Below are positions 21,683 to 31,278 of a stretch of 64,000 bases of DNA, in pieces (positions within the stretch are counted from its first letter, which is position 1; every line of letters begins with the position of its first letter). A program made the position numbers and the translations under genes. The stretch lies in the NCBI RefSeq assembly GCF_010731675.1, contig NZ_AP022584.1, positions 992,001-1,056,000 on the forward strand, given 5' to 3'. The stretch comes from Mycobacterium marseillense (GTDB lineage Bacteria > Actinomycetota > Actinomycetes > Mycobacteriales > Mycobacteriaceae). The notes under the pieces are model-generated. The model worked only from the letters and a program-made list of their open reading frames with translations. It was not told the origin of the DNA and did no database searches.

Positions 21683-22081
21683 TCATTCGGTCAGCGTTCC
21701 GCGGTAGGCCTCCGCGTCGAGCAACGAGGAAATGGCAGACTCCGCTTCGGCGACGTCGGATACCTGCACATCCAGCAACCAGCCGGCCCCGTACGGATCG
21801 GAGTTGACCAGCTGCGGGCTGCCGTCGAGATCGGTGTTGACGGCCGACACTTTGCCCGACACCGGGGCGTACAAATCCGACACCGATTTCGTGGATTCGA
21901 CCTCGCCGAAGGATTCACCCGCGGTCAGCTCGGCGCCCACGTCGGGCAATTGCACGAAAACGACATCACCCAGGGCCGACTGCGCAAAGTCGGTGATGCC
22001 CACCCGCACGGTGTCATCACCACTTCGACGAACCCACTCGTGTTCGGCCGTGTAGTGCAGATCGGGCGGGATATCGCTCAC
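21683..22081 (-). CDS. gcvH: Glycine cleavage system H protein
   Basis: This 132-residue H protein is the lipoyl shuttle between GcvB and GcvT. The lipoylation site is Lys65 in [19 protein letters not shown]. The N-terminal [24 protein letters not shown] is the usual start of the fold. The start codon is GTG. It is 27 bp after the DUF881 gene on the same strand and about 3.3 kb upstream, in transcription order, of gcvB, matching the M. tuberculosis layout (Rv1826). Confidence 0.95.
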   Translation of the reverse strand: MSDIPPDLHYTAEHEWVRRSGDDTVRVGITDFAQSALGDVVFVQLPDVGAELTAGESFGEVESTKSVSDLYAPVSGKVSAVNTDLDGSPQLVNSDPYGAGWLLDVQVSDVAEAESAISSLLDAEAYRGTLTE

Positions 22082-22108
22082 GAGTGATCCTGTCTGTTCG
22101 GAAATTGC

Positions 22109-22966
22109 TCACTTGACGGGCTGAGCGTATTGGTGCGGTTTTGGTTGCCGCAAGGTGGTCACGTCCACCCGGTCGGCCTGCTGGACGGACATCCGCGCGC
22201 CGACCCGCTTGACCGTGTCCTGTGCGCCACCGGGAATGTTCATCGCCGCGGCCAGGGTGGGCGGATCACCAATCGCCAGAATCGAATACGCGGGCGACAG
22301 CGTTTTGGAATCGATGGTCAGCGACCCGGGCATGCCCGCGACCCAGGTGTCGACGCCCACCCGCACGGACTGGTGCGCATCGTTGACTTCGATCGCCTCG
22401 GCCCCGGCGGCACGCAGCTCGTTGAGCACGTCGAGCATCGCCTCGGGAGACACCCCCGGCCCGGGGTCCTCGATCGTGACGGTGACGCCGGGCCCGGTGG
22501 CGCCCACGGCGCCGACCAGGATCGACAGCGCCGCCAGCCTGGATTGAGCGGACTGGATGGCGGCCTGGTCGTTGTTGCCGGACGCCTGCAGCGAATTCAG
22601 CGTGTTCTCCAGCTCGTTGACCTCGCCGCGAAGTGTGCCTTCGCGCTGCCGCAACGAATCCAGCAGCACCAATAGGTCGGCGGGGCGGGCCGTGTCCAGC
22701 GAGTCGCCCGACTCGGTCTGGCGGACCTGGGTGACGATCGCGATGCCCAGGAGCAGACACAGCAGGACGGCCAACGTGCCGAAACCGAGCCGGGATCGAC
22801 CGCCGCGCAGCATGCCGGACAGTCCGGTACGGGCGGGCTTCCCGCGCAGTTCGTGACGTCCGCGCGGCGCGCCCTGATCCGGTGTCGCGTCGGCGTCCGG
22901 GTGCGCGGGCCGCGTTGGCTCGCCAGCACTTTGGCCGGCGTCGTGGTCCGCGGGATCCCGGTTCAC
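22109..22966 (-). CDS. DUF881 membrane protein (Rv1825-like)
   Basis: This 285-residue protein has a charged cytoplasmic N-terminus (about 1-60, with the basic stretch RGRHELRGKPARTG), one transmembrane helix (about 61-80, LGFGTLAVLLCLLLGIAIVT), and a coiled-coil-like segment (LLDSLRQREGTLRGEVNELENTLN) before the DUF881 domain (GPGVTVTIEDPGPGVSPEAMLDVLNELRAAGAEAIEVN, to YSILAIGDPPTL). DUF881 proteins are found near sbp and divisome or cell-wall genes; the function is unproven. The first in-frame start is GTG at 22966 after the sbp stop. A second DUF881 gene lies beyond sbp. Confidence 0.85.
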   Translation of the reverse strand: MNRDPADHDAGQSAGEPTRPAHPDADATPDQGAPRGRHELRGKPARTGLSGMLRGGRSRLGFGTLAVLLCLLLGIAIVTQVRQTESGDSLDTARPADLLVLLDSLRQREGTLRGEVNELENTLNSLQASGNNDQAAIQSAQSRLAALSILVGAVGATGPGVTVTIEDPGPGVSPEAMLDVLNELRAAGAEAIEVNDAHQSVRVGVDTWVAGMPGSLTIDSKTLSPAYSILAIGDPPTLAAAMNIPGGAQDTVKRVGARMSVQQADRVDVTTLRQPKPHQYAQPVK

Positions 22967-22990
22967 GCTGAGCTCAATCCGGTCATGGTG

Positions 22991-23323
22991 TCACGCCCCG
23001 AACAGCCGCCGGCGCAAGGCCGCGGCGTTGCCGAAGATGCGGATACCCAGCACGACGATGATGGCCGTGGACAACTGGGTGCCCACGCCCAGTTGATCGC
23101 CGACGTAGACGATGAGCGCGGCCACGAAGACGTTGAACACGAACGAGATCACGAAGACCTTCGGATCGAAGATCCGTTCCAGATAGGCACGCAGCCCACC
23201 GAATACGGCATCGAGGGCCGCGACCACCGCGATCGGCAGATAGGGCTGCACGACCTCGGGCACCGCGGGGTGAAAAACCAGGCCCAGCACGATGCCGATC
23301 GCCAGCGCCGCGATACCGATCAT
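22991..23323 (-). CDS. sbp: Small basic protein, DUF1290 (Rv1824-like)
   Basis: This is an integral membrane protein of about 110 residues with three hydrophobic segments (IGIAALAIGIVLGLVFHPAV; LPIAVVAALDAVFGGL; FVISFVFNVFVAALIVYVGDQLGVG) and the basic tail RRRLFGA. DUF1290 proteins (Sbp of Bacillus) occur next to DUF881 and division genes in Gram-positive bacteria. I start at ATG 23323 because it begins the conserved membrane segment; an in-frame GTG at 23344 and further upstream starts would add residues. It sits between two DUF881 genes. Confidence 0.82.
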   Translation of the reverse strand: MIGIAALAIGIVLGLVFHPAVPEVVQPYLPIAVVAALDAVFGGLRAYLERIFDPKVFVISFVFNVFVAALIVYVGDQLGVGTQLSTAIIVVLGIRIFGNAAALRRRLFGA

Positions 23324-23372
23324 GCGGGGTTTCCCGTCTCGCACAGGCGAAGTTGTCTGTTCGGGACTTTTC

Positions 23373-24299
23373 TCACTGTGGCCCAATCTGCTTGGCGAAC
23401 TTGACATCCCGGACGGATCCGGCAGGCAGCGAAAGACCGTCGGCGACATCCACCGTAACCACCACGCCGTAGGAAATCTCCAACAGCCTCAGCCGCTGCA
23501 GCCCCGGGCTGTTGTCGAAGACGTCGCGCATCGACCGCGGCGGTCCGATCGCCAGGATCGTGTAGGGACTGCTGGTCGGGGTGTTGTCGACGAGGATCGC
23601 GCCGCCGGCCTGCCGGATGGTCACGTTGGGTCCGATGCGCACGCCGCCGACCGAGATCGCCTCGGCGCCGCTGGCCCACAACGAGTTGACCACCAGCTGC
23701 AGGTCGCGGTCGAGGATGATCTGTCTGCTGCCGCTGACCCGCTGCTTGGACACGTCGGAAAGGTTCGGGCCGGCGCCCGGATCCGTCACGGTCAGTTTCA
23801 GGCCGGGACCGATGACCGCCGTGCTGGCGGCCGCCAGGCTGAGCGCGTCGAGGCGTTTGAGCAGCCGCTGCCCCTCGGCGTCGTCGGCCAGCGCGTGGCG
23901 CTGCACGTCGTCGAGCCGCGTGGAGAGCTGGTTGCGCCGCTGGGCCAACTTGGTCGCGGAGCCCTCCGTCGCGCGCACGTTGCCCAACAGCAGTTGCTGG
24001 GCGTCGCGCACCCCGGGGGCGACCGAACGGGCCTGCGCGACCGCGGCGGCGAAGACCGTGGCGATCAGCAGCGCCGCCAACGCCTGCCAGAGCCAGCCGA
24101 ACGCGCGGTGGCGTCCGCCACGCGGGCCCTCGGTGGCGGCTCGCTTGGCCGTCGCCGCGGCGTAGCCGGGGTCCAGGTGCTCGGACAGCAGCGCGCGCAG
24201 CAGCGAGGGCACCGGAATCTGGGGTGGCCGCGCCGCCACGTGCGCGCTGTGGCCGGCGTTGGGGTCGTACCCGCCGAGCAGGCGATCCGCGTCAGCCAT
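23373..24299 (-). CDS. DUF881 membrane protein (Rv1823-like)
   Basis: This 308-residue protein is like Rv1823 (307 aa). A cytoplasmic N-terminus of about 66 residues is followed by one transmembrane helix ([25 protein letters not shown]), a helical stretch ([36 protein letters not shown]) and the DUF881 domain ([57 protein letters not shown]). It overlaps the end of pgsA2 by 8 bp, so it is coupled to it. The role is unknown; it is placed at the membrane surface with sbp and the other DUF881 protein. Confidence 0.85.
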   Translation of the reverse strand: MADADRLLGGYDPNAGHSAHVAARPPQIPVPSLLRALLSEHLDPGYAAATAKRAATEGPRGGRHRAFGWLWQALAALLIATVFAAAVAQARSVAPGVRDAQQLLLGNVRATEGSATKLAQRRNQLSTRLDDVQRHALADDAEGQRLLKRLDALSLAAASTAVIGPGLKLTVTDPGAGPNLSDVSKQRVSGSRQIILDRDLQLVVNSLWASGAEAISVGGVRIGPNVTIRQAGGAILVDNTPTSSPYTILAIGPPRSMRDVFDNSPGLQRLRLLEISYGVVVTVDVADGLSLPAGSVRDVKFAKQIGPQ

Positions 24300-24921
24300 G
24301 GTCGGTCACCTTCGCCGCCGCCGGCGGGCGCGAACCCCGATCCACCTTGGGCATGCGCCGCAGCACCAGCGTCATCTGCACCGCGTACTGCACGAACGCC
24401 CACAGGTAGCCATACAGACCCCAGATCAGGAAGCCCCACCCGCAGGCGCCCACCACCCGGCTCCACAGCGCGTCCCAGGTGCCCAGCAGCACCAGCGGGA
24501 AGCCCGACATGAGGGCGAACGTCGCGGCCTTCCCGATGTAGGTCACCGGCAGCGCGGAGAGCCCGCGGCTCCACAGCAGCGGGAGCGTCGCGGCCAGCAG
24601 GCCGTCGCGGGCCAGCAGGATGGCGACGAACCACCACGGCACGATCCCGCTGAACGCCATCACGACCGGAATGGCGAGCATGTAGAGGCGGTCGACGGCC
24701 GGGTCGAGCAGCACACCCAGCCGCGAGGACTGATTGAGCAGTCGCGCGATCTTTCCGTCGGCCCAGTCCGAGGCGCCACTGAACATCAAGATCGCCACCG
24801 CCCACCCGTGGGCGTGCGAGACCAGCAAGGCATAGATGAACGCCGGAATGAGCGCCAGGCGGATAGCGCTGAGCGCGTTCGGGACCGTCAGCACCCGGTT
24901 GGGCGGAAGCACCGGCTCCAT
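24292..24921 (-). CDS. pgsA2: CDP-alcohol phosphatidyltransferase PgsA2
   Basis: This 209-residue integral membrane enzyme equals M. tuberculosis PgsA2 (Rv1822) in length. The full CDP-alcohol motif is present at residues 52-77 ([12 protein letters not shown] ... GVLLDPAVD), giving D-x2-DG-x2-AR-x8-G-x3-D-x3-D. It transfers a phosphatidyl group from CDP-diacylglycerol to an alcohol, possibly glycerol-3-phosphate or a cardiolipin-type reaction; the exact substrate is not settled. ATG 24921 is preferred to a longer in-frame start because it gives family length. That longer start would fall at the edge of the palindromic repeats lying upstream. Confidence 0.88.
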   Translation of the reverse strand: MEPVLPPNRVLTVPNALSAIRLALIPAFIYALLVSHAHGWAVAILMFSGASDWADGKIARLLNQSSRLGVLLDPAVDRLYMLAIPVVMAFSGIVPWWFVAILLARDGLLAATLPLLWSRGLSALPVTYIGKAATFALMSGFPLVLLGTWDALWSRVVGACGWGFLIWGLYGYLWAFVQYAVQMTLVLRRMPKVDRGSRPPAAAKVTDHG

Positions 24922-24934
24922 GAGCCGTGACCTT

Positions 24935-25039
24935 AGCCCGGTGACGATGCGGTCCGCAGCGCGGACCGCTGAGGAGGCGGGCAATCGGGCCAGCCCGGTG
25001 ACGATGCGGTCCGCAGCGCGGACCGCTGAGGAGGCGGGC
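24935..25039. repeat. Tandem 48-bp palindromic intergenic repeat
   Basis: Two apparently identical 48-bp units lie at 24935-24982 and 24992-25039, separated by 9 bp. Each contains the perfect hairpin GCGGTCCGC-AGC-GCGGACCGC. The array lies between secA2 and pgsA2 on the minus strand and has the look of a MIRU/VNTR-type mycobacterial element whose copy number could vary between strains. Confidence 0.8.
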
Positions 25040-25119
25040 TTAACCGCGGCCGAACGTGCGGCTGGCCGCGCAGTCGAACTCGAGTGTGCGGCGGCCCGCG
25101 CACTCGGCGACCAGCTCGC

Positions 25120-27444
25120 TCAGCGGAAGACGCCGGGCAGGCTCAGGGTGGACAGCGTGTCATCCGACAGCGGGTTGTCGTTGACCATGTACGTCCACGT
25201 CGACGTCGGCCGCGCCAGCTTGGACAGGTCGAGGCCCGGCTCCTCCTCGACGACGTTCGCGGTCTCGAAGGTCTGCTGGGCGGCCTCGATGGCGTCGGCG
25301 GCCAGCGAGGCGAACGCGTCCACCGCCAACCGGTGAAACTCGTCCAGCGGATTCTGCCGGCCCAGCGCCCGCAAGTGGATGCTCTCGCGGATATCGGCGA
25401 GGTACGCCAGATGGTCGGCCCAGCCGCGGTCGAGGTGATAGAGCATGATCTGCCGGCAGATCGTTTCGAGGCGTTCTTCGGAGATCTCCTCGGCCAGTTC
25501 CTCGTAGCGCTTCGGCGCCAGCTCGGCGAGTTCCTCTCGCGCGGTCGCGGTGCGCAGCAACGTATCCCGTCGATCGACGATGATGGCGCGCTGCTGGGCG
25601 ATCAACTGGTTGTAGCGCCAGGTGTTCGCGTGCACGTCGAGCATGCGGCCCTCGGCGACCCGCTGGGCATGGTCGAGCAGCCCGGCTGCCTTGGGGCTGA
25701 CGATCCGGCCGTCCTCGTCGGTTTCCATCGGCAACTTGTTGTGGTCCAGGTTGGCCGCTACGACGTCGTCCTCCCAGCTGGAGAAGAACACCGACGACCC
25801 GGGGTCGCCCTGCCGCCCGGCGCGCCCGCGCAGCTGGTTGTCCAGCCGCTCGGTGTGGTGCCGGCCGGTGCCCACCACGTGCAGCCCGCCCAGCTTGGCG
25901 ACGCGGTCGTGGTCGGCCTCGTCGGAGCCCCCGAGCCGGATGTCGGTACCGCGCCCGGCCATCTGCGTCGACACGGTGACCACGCCGAACTTGCCTGCCT
26001 CGGCGATCACCTGGGCTTCCTCGGCGTCGTTTTTCGCGTTCAGCACGACCGCGGGCACACCGCGGCGGACTAGTCGTTCGTGCAGGTCCTCGGACTCGGC
26101 GACATCGCGGGTGCCGACCAGCACCGGCTGCCCGGTCTCGTTCACGTCGGCGATGTGCGCGACGATCGCGTCGTTCTTGGCCGCACCCGTGATGTAGACC
26201 CGGTCGGACTCGTCTTCGCGAATGTTGGGCTTGTTCGGCGGAATTGGCGACACACCGAGCTTGTAGAACTGGCGCAGCTGCTCCCCGGCGGCCAGCGCGG
26301 TGCCGGTCATGCCGCACACGGTGGCGTAGCGGTTGATCAGCGCCTGCACGGTGATGGTGTCGAGCACCTCGCCGGTCTCGGTGGTCTCGATGCCCTCCTT
26401 GGCCTCGACGGCGGCCTGCAGCCCGTCGGGCCAGCGCTGCAGTTGCGCGATGCGCCCGCGTGAGGAATTGATCAGGTGCACCGCGTCGTCGCGCACGATG
26501 TAATGCACGTCGCGTTGCAGCAGCACGTGCGCGTGCAGCGCGACGTTGACCTCGGTCAGCGTGGTGCCGACGTGCTCCTCGGAGTACAGATCGATGCCGC
26601 CGAGCGCCTTTTCGACCTTGCGCGCGCCGGCCTCGGTCAGGTGGACGTTGCGACTGTCTGAGTCCGTGTCGAAATCGGCGTCGGCGTTGAGTTCCCCGAC
26701 GAGCTTGATGATTTCGAGTCGCGGGGTCTCCCGATGGGTGGTACCCGCCAGCACCAGCGGCACTAGCGCCTCGTCGACCAGCACCGAGTCGGCCTCGTCG
26801 ATGAGGGCCACGTCGGGGTTGGGCGACACCAGGTCGTCGACATCGGTCACCAGCTGATCCCGCAGCACGTCGAAGCCGATCTCGTTGACCGAGGCGTAGG
26901 TGACGTCGCAGCCGTAGGCGGCCCGGCGCTCCTCGCTGGACGACTCGGCGGTGATCCAGCCGACCGTCAGCCCCATGGCTTCGATCAGCGGACCCATCCA
27001 TTCGGCGTCACGACGGGCCAGATAGTCGTTGATCGTCACGACGTGCACGTGCCGCCCGGCGATCGCGTACCCGGCGGCGGCGATCGCGCCGGCCAGGGTT
27101 TTGCCCTCACCGGTGGCCATCTCGATCACGTCGCCGGCCAGCATGCGCAGCGCGCCCAGCAGCTGAACGTCGAACGGCCGCAACCCACTGGCCCGCTCGG
27201 CGGCCTCCCGGGCGATGGCGAGGAACTGCGGAATGTCCTCGGAGTCCGCGAGGTCCTCGAGGTTGAGCAGCCCGGTCGCCTTGCGCAGTTGCTCGTCGGT
27301 CAGACCGGCCGCCTCGTCGTTGTATTCCGACGAGTCGTTGACCTGGGTGAGAGAGCGGCTGCGGTCCTTTTCGGTACTGGCGCCGAGCAGCTTCCAAAAG
27401 CGGCTGCTCAGCCGGCCGGGTTGAGCGCGGGTGGTCTTAGGCAC
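25120..27444 (-). CDS. secA2: Accessory preprotein translocase ATPase SecA2
   Basis: This 774-residue SecA2 is shorter than a housekeeping SecA because the C-terminal linker and zinc-binding tail are absent (it ends LPGVFR). The Walker A motif is EMATGEGKT (residues 108-116) and the DEAD box is [14 protein letters not shown]. Helicase motifs such as [41 protein letters not shown] are intact. It powers export of a subset of proteins needed for macrophage growth in pathogenic mycobacteria. The start [18 protein letters not shown] matches the family. The neighbours pgsA2 and ilvG are the same as in M. tuberculosis. Confidence 0.95.
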   Translation of the reverse strand: MPKTTRAQPGRLSSRFWKLLGASTEKDRSRSLTQVNDSSEYNDEAAGLTDEQLRKATGLLNLEDLADSEDIPQFLAIAREAAERASGLRPFDVQLLGALRMLAGDVIEMATGEGKTLAGAIAAAGYAIAGRHVHVVTINDYLARRDAEWMGPLIEAMGLTVGWITAESSSEERRAAYGCDVTYASVNEIGFDVLRDQLVTDVDDLVSPNPDVALIDEADSVLVDEALVPLVLAGTTHRETPRLEIIKLVGELNADADFDTDSDSRNVHLTEAGARKVEKALGGIDLYSEEHVGTTLTEVNVALHAHVLLQRDVHYIVRDDAVHLINSSRGRIAQLQRWPDGLQAAVEAKEGIETTETGEVLDTITVQALINRYATVCGMTGTALAAGEQLRQFYKLGVSPIPPNKPNIREDESDRVYITGAAKNDAIVAHIADVNETGQPVLVGTRDVAESEDLHERLVRRGVPAVVLNAKNDAEEAQVIAEAGKFGVVTVSTQMAGRGTDIRLGGSDEADHDRVAKLGGLHVVGTGRHHTERLDNQLRGRAGRQGDPGSSVFFSSWEDDVVAANLDHNKLPMETDEDGRIVSPKAAGLLDHAQRVAEGRMLDVHANTWRYNQLIAQQRAIIVDRRDTLLRTATAREELAELAPKRYEELAEEISEERLETICRQIMLYHLDRGWADHLAYLADIRESIHLRALGRQNPLDEFHRLAVDAFASLAADAIEAAQQTFETANVVEEEPGLDLSKLARPTSTWTYMVNDNPLSDDTLSTLSLPGVFR

Positions 27445-27475
27445 AGGTCAACGGTACGTGACCCCTTAGCGGCCG

Positions 27476-27495
27476 CGAGCGTGCGTGTTTGTCCG
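27476..27495. repeat. Short intergenic repeat, copy B
   Basis: CGAGCGTGCGTGTTTGTCCG resembles copy A at 18661-18680 (18 of 20 identical). Here it is followed by complementary halves: AGCGTGCG pairs with CGCACGCT (27478-27485 with about 27524-27531), and GTGTT with AACAC inside. The whole gap between ilvG and secA2 (27445-27539) could therefore fold into one long hairpin. Confidence 0.5.
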
Positions 27496-27539
27496 CAACA
27501 CGCCCAGAAGCGGCGTGCAACCGCGCACGCTGGCGACCG

Positions 27540-29189
27540 TCACGCGAGGTTGGATCGGCGTGGATAGGCGATGTTCGGGTCGGTGAGTACGTTGACCACG
27601 GCGGGCAGGCCGCTGGCGAAGGCCCGCTCCAGGGCGGGCCGCAGCTCGCCGGGCGCGCCCACCAGCTCGCCGTGGGCGCCCAGGGCGCGCGCCACCTCGT
27701 CGTAGCGGGTCCCGGGGCGCAGCTCGGCCACCACCGAATAGCCGTACAGCGCTTCCATGGGGTGTTTTTCCAAACCCCAGATTCCGTTGTTGCCGACCAC
27801 GGAGACGACGGGCACGTTGTGGCGAACCAGGGTGTCCCACTCCATCCCGCTGAAGCCGAACGCGCCGTCACCCTGCAACAGGACCACCTGCCGATCCGGG
27901 TGGGCCAGCTTGGCGGCCAGGGCGTAGCCCGGGCCCGACCCCAGGCAGCCGAACGGGCCACTGTCCAGCCAGCATCCCGGCAGGTAGCTGTCGATCACCC
28001 GGCCGGCATAGGACCCGAAGTCGCCGGCGTCGATGACGACGATGGCGTCGCGATCCAGCATGGGCGCCAACTCCGCGTACACCCGCATGGGGTGCAGGGG
28101 GACGCGGTCGTCGGCGAGCTCGGCGTTCTCCTTGGCGCGCGCCGCGGTCTCGGCCGTCCGGAGTTCCTCGATCCACTCCCGGTGCCCGGTGCCGCCGGCG
28201 GTGGCCAGCGCCGCCAGGATCGTCAGCAGGTCGCCGTAGAGCTCGGCCTGCACCGGCCGCGGATGGCGGCGCTCAGGTTGGGCACGGTCGACCACCACGA
28301 GTTGGGTCTCTCGCCCGAACACCCCACCGAAGCCCAGCCGGAAATCCATCGGCACGCCGACGACCAACGCAACGTCGGCCTCCCCCAACGCTTTTCCGCG
28401 AACCCGGGAGAACGCCAGCGGATGATCGGCCGGGACCGCGCCGCGGGCCATCCCGTTCATCAGCACCGGGATCTGGAGTTCCTCGGCCAGGCGCAGCAGC
28501 GCGGCTTCCCCGTGCCCCCACCACACGTTGGTGCCGGCCATGATCACCGGTCGCTTCGCCGCGGACAGCAGAGCGGCGGCACGGGCCACCGACTGGTCAT
28601 CGGGTGGGGGCCCGGGCGGCACGTCGACGAGGGCCCCGGGGCGCCCCAACACATCGAGGTTGTCCGCCATGGAGAACACGTGGTCCATCGGGAAGTCGAC
28701 GAATCCCACGCCGGACGGCGCACCGACCGCGGCGCGCAGCGCGTCATCGACCAACCGACCGGCGTCGTCCGCCGACTGTGCGGTGGCGGCGAAACGGGCC
28801 AGGGGCGCCACAAATGGCACATGGTCGATCTCCTGCAGCGAGCCCATGCCCCAGCGCTGCGCAGGGGCCCGCCCACCCAGCACCACCAGCGGCGACTGGT
28901 TCTGCTGCGCCGCCGCCATCGCGCTCATCCCATTGGTGATGCCCGGCCCCGCGGTCAGCGCCGCCACGCCCGGCAGCCGGGTCACCTTCGACCAGCCCTC
29001 GGCGGCGAAGGTCGCGGTCTGTTCGTGGCGGGTGTCGATCAGCCGGATACCCTCGTCGCGGCAGCCGTCGTAGATCGAGAACAGGTGACCGCCGGACAGC
29101 GTGAAGACGGTGTCGATTCCGCTGGCTTTGAGCCGGCGCGCGACGAGTCGGCCGGCATGTACGGTCTGGCTGGACGGATCGGCGCTCAT
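27540..29189 (-). CDS. ilvG: Thiamine-diphosphate enzyme IlvG (acetolactate synthase-like)
   Basis: This 549-residue ThDP enzyme is like Rv1820 (547 aa). Glu56 in [17 protein letters not shown] is the cofactor-activating Glu. The ThDP/Mg2+ motif is [29 protein letters not shown]. The central DHSP-type domain is present. Relatives are acetolactate synthase large subunits, but benzoylformate decarboxylase or oxalyl-CoA decarboxylase-like activity cannot be excluded from sequence. It is divergent from bacA with a 70-bp gap. No small regulatory subunit gene is adjacent. Confidence 0.85.
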   Translation of the reverse strand: MSADPSSQTVHAGRLVARRLKASGIDTVFTLSGGHLFSIYDGCRDEGIRLIDTRHEQTATFAAEGWSKVTRLPGVAALTAGPGITNGMSAMAAAQQNQSPLVVLGGRAPAQRWGMGSLQEIDHVPFVAPLARFAATAQSADDAGRLVDDALRAAVGAPSGVGFVDFPMDHVFSMADNLDVLGRPGALVDVPPGPPPDDQSVARAAALLSAAKRPVIMAGTNVWWGHGEAALLRLAEELQIPVLMNGMARGAVPADHPLAFSRVRGKALGEADVALVVGVPMDFRLGFGGVFGRETQLVVVDRAQPERRHPRPVQAELYGDLLTILAALATAGGTGHREWIEELRTAETAARAKENAELADDRVPLHPMRVYAELAPMLDRDAIVVIDAGDFGSYAGRVIDSYLPGCWLDSGPFGCLGSGPGYALAAKLAHPDRQVVLLQGDGAFGFSGMEWDTLVRHNVPVVSVVGNNGIWGLEKHPMEALYGYSVVAELRPGTRYDEVARALGAHGELVGAPGELRPALERAFASGLPAVVNVLTDPNIAYPRRSNLA

Positions 29190-29259
29190 CTGCGCAGCCT
29201 ATCGAGAACCGCTCGGGTAGCTTGCGGGGAAGTGCCGACCGCAGAAGGAGACGCCGAAA

Positions 29260-31179
29260 TTGGACTCGAAGCTGTTCAAACCGTCCATCGATTGGTCGTC
29301 GGCATTTCAGGATTCCCTCCAATGGCTCGCCATCGCGTGGGTTATCGGTGCCGTCTGTCTGCTGGCCGCGCTGGTCGCGGCCAGGTATCTGACCCCGTGG
29401 GGCCGCCAATTCTGGCGGATCACGCGCGGCTACTTCGTCGGGCCGACCAGCGTCAAGGCGTGGCTGGGGCTCGGTGTGCTGCTGCTCTTGGTGCTCTTCT
29501 CGGTCCGGCTCAACGTGCTGTTCAGCTATCAGAGCAACGACATGTACACGGCCCTGCAGGTGGCACTAAAGGGGCTTGCCACGGATAACGACGCGGTCAA
29601 ACAGTCCGGGATCCACAACTTTTGGGTCTCGCTCGGGATTTTCATCCTGCTGGCGGCCATCTTCATCGCCCGGGTGATCCTCGACATCTACCTGACGCAG
29701 CGCTTCATCATCGCCTGGCGGATGTGGCTGACGGGCCATCTCACGGACGACTGGCTCGCGGGTCGGGCGTATTACCGGGATCTGTTCATCGACAACACCA
29801 TTGACAACCCCGACCAGCGCATCCAGCAGGATGTCGACATCTTCACCGCGGGAGTGGGCGGCACCCCGAACATTCCGTCCAACGGGACGACCAGCACCCT
29901 GCTGTTCGGTGCCGTCAACGCGGTGGCATCGGTGATCTCGTTCGCCGCGATCCTGTGGAATTTGTCCGGGAACTTCGATCTCTTCGGTGTGAACGTGCCG
30001 CGTGCGATGTTCTGGACCGTCCTGGTCTATGTCTTGATCGTGACGGTGGTCGCGATTTGGCTTGGGCGCCCGCTGATTTGGCTGAGCTTCAACAACGAGA
30101 AACTCAACGCCGCGTTCCGTTACGCCCTGGTGCGGCTGCGCGACGCCGCGGAGGCAGTGGGCTTCTACCGCGGCGAGCGCGTCGAACGCACCCAACTGTG
30201 GCGGCGCTTCACGCCGATCATCGACAACTACCGCAGGTTCGTGCGCCGGACCATTATCTTCAACGGATGGAACTGGTCGGCGACGCAGACCATCATTCCG
30301 CTGCCGTTGGCGATTCAGGCGCCGCGCCTGTTCGCCGGGGAGATCGCCTTCGGCGACGTCACCCAGACCGCGCAGGCTTTCGGCAACATCAACGACTCAC
30401 TGTCGTTCTTCCGCAACAACTATGACGCGTTCGCGGCCTTCCGGGCGGCGATTATCCGGTTGCACGGCCTCGTCGACGCCAATGACAAGGGTCGCGCGCT
30501 GCCCACTATTTTGGTAAAGCCCAGCGAGGAGACCGCGGTGGAGCTACGCGGCATCGAGGTGCGCACGCCGGAGGGCGACCAGCTGGTCGACTCGCTGGAC
30601 ATCCAGCTCGATGTGGGCGACAGCCTGGTGATCACCGGACGCTCGGGAGCCGGCAAGACGACGCTGCTGCGCAGCCTGGCCGAATTGTGGCCGTACGCCT
30701 CGGGGACGCTGTGCCGTCCTGATGGCGACAACGAGACGATGTTCTTGTCGCAGCTGCCGTATGTGCCGCTCGGTACGTTGCGCACCGTGGTGTGTTACCC
30801 GAATTCGCCGGACGGCGTCTCCGATGACCAACTGCGCGACGTGCTCAACAAGGTGGTTCTGGCGCCGCTCATCAGTCGGTTGGACGAGGACGAGGACTGG
30901 GCCAAAGTGCTCTCTCCCGGCGAGCAGCAGCGCGTCGCGTTTGCGCGCGTCCTGCTGACCCGACCGAAGGCGGTCTTCCTCGACGAGGCGACCTCCGCGC
31001 TGGACGTTGGCCTGGAATACGCGCTGTACCAATTGGTTCGGGCGGAGTTGCCGGAGTGCGTGATGGTCAGCGTGAGCCATCGGCCCGCCGTCGAGCAGCA
31101 CCACGAGCAGCAGCTGCACCTGCTCGGCGGTGGCGCGTGGCAGCTGGGTCCGGTCGAAAAGGAACCCGCAAAGGTCTAA
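29260..31179 (+). CDS. bacA: BacA-type ABC transporter (SbmA/BacA family)
   Basis: This 639-residue fused transporter equals Rv1819c in length. The N-terminal SbmA/BacA-like membrane domain (about 20-330) has six hydrophobic segments; the C-terminal ATPase has GRSGAGKTT (Walker A, residues 460-468), [15 protein letters not shown] (signature) and [12 protein letters not shown] (Walker B). The M. tuberculosis protein imports cobalamin, bleomycin and antimicrobial peptides. The start is a TTG at 29260, 8-9 bases after GAAGGAG. It is divergent from ilvG. In M. tuberculosis PE_PGRS33 follows; here a palindromic repeat and the flavoprotein gene follow directly. Confidence 0.93.
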   Translation: MDSKLFKPSIDWSSAFQDSLQWLAIAWVIGAVCLLAALVAARYLTPWGRQFWRITRGYFVGPTSVKAWLGLGVLLLLVLFSVRLNVLFSYQSNDMYTALQVALKGLATDNDAVKQSGIHNFWVSLGIFILLAAIFIARVILDIYLTQRFIIAWRMWLTGHLTDDWLAGRAYYRDLFIDNTIDNPDQRIQQDVDIFTAGVGGTPNIPSNGTTSTLLFGAVNAVASVISFAAILWNLSGNFDLFGVNVPRAMFWTVLVYVLIVTVVAIWLGRPLIWLSFNNEKLNAAFRYALVRLRDAAEAVGFYRGERVERTQLWRRFTPIIDNYRRFVRRTIIFNGWNWSATQTIIPLPLAIQAPRLFAGEIAFGDVTQTAQAFGNINDSLSFFRNNYDAFAAFRAAIIRLHGLVDANDKGRALPTILVKPSEETAVELRGIEVRTPEGDQLVDSLDIQLDVGDSLVITGRSGAGKTTLLRSLAELWPYASGTLCRPDGDNETMFLSQLPYVPLGTLRTVVCYPNSPDGVSDDQLRDVLNKVVLAPLISRLDEDEDWAKVLSPGEQQRVAFARVLLTRPKAVFLDEATSALDVGLEYALYQLVRAELPECVMVSVSHRPAVEQHHEQQLHLLGGGAWQLGPVEKEPAKV

Positions 31180-31278
31180 CGCCTACGCTCCCGCGGACCT
31201 GCGGGCCGCGTGCGCTCCAGCGCTGGGTGGTTGCGCGCCTACGCTCCCGCGGACCTGCGGGCCGCGTGCGCTCCGGCG
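31180..31278. repeat. Direct palindromic repeat between bacA and the flavoprotein gene
   Basis: Two copies of a roughly 39-43-bp unit (31180-31222 and 31236-31278) begin CGCCTACGCTCCCGC and contain the inverted repeat CCCGC-GGACCT-GCGGG. The second copy overlaps the 3' end of the convergent flavoprotein gene and supplies its TAG stop and last residues. It may serve as a bidirectional terminator. Confidence 0.7.

Noticed and set aside
27489..29588. 699-codon plus-strand frame over ilvG and the bacA start
   Set aside because: Antisense shadow of ilvG, crossing the divergent promoter region; composition is not protein-like.
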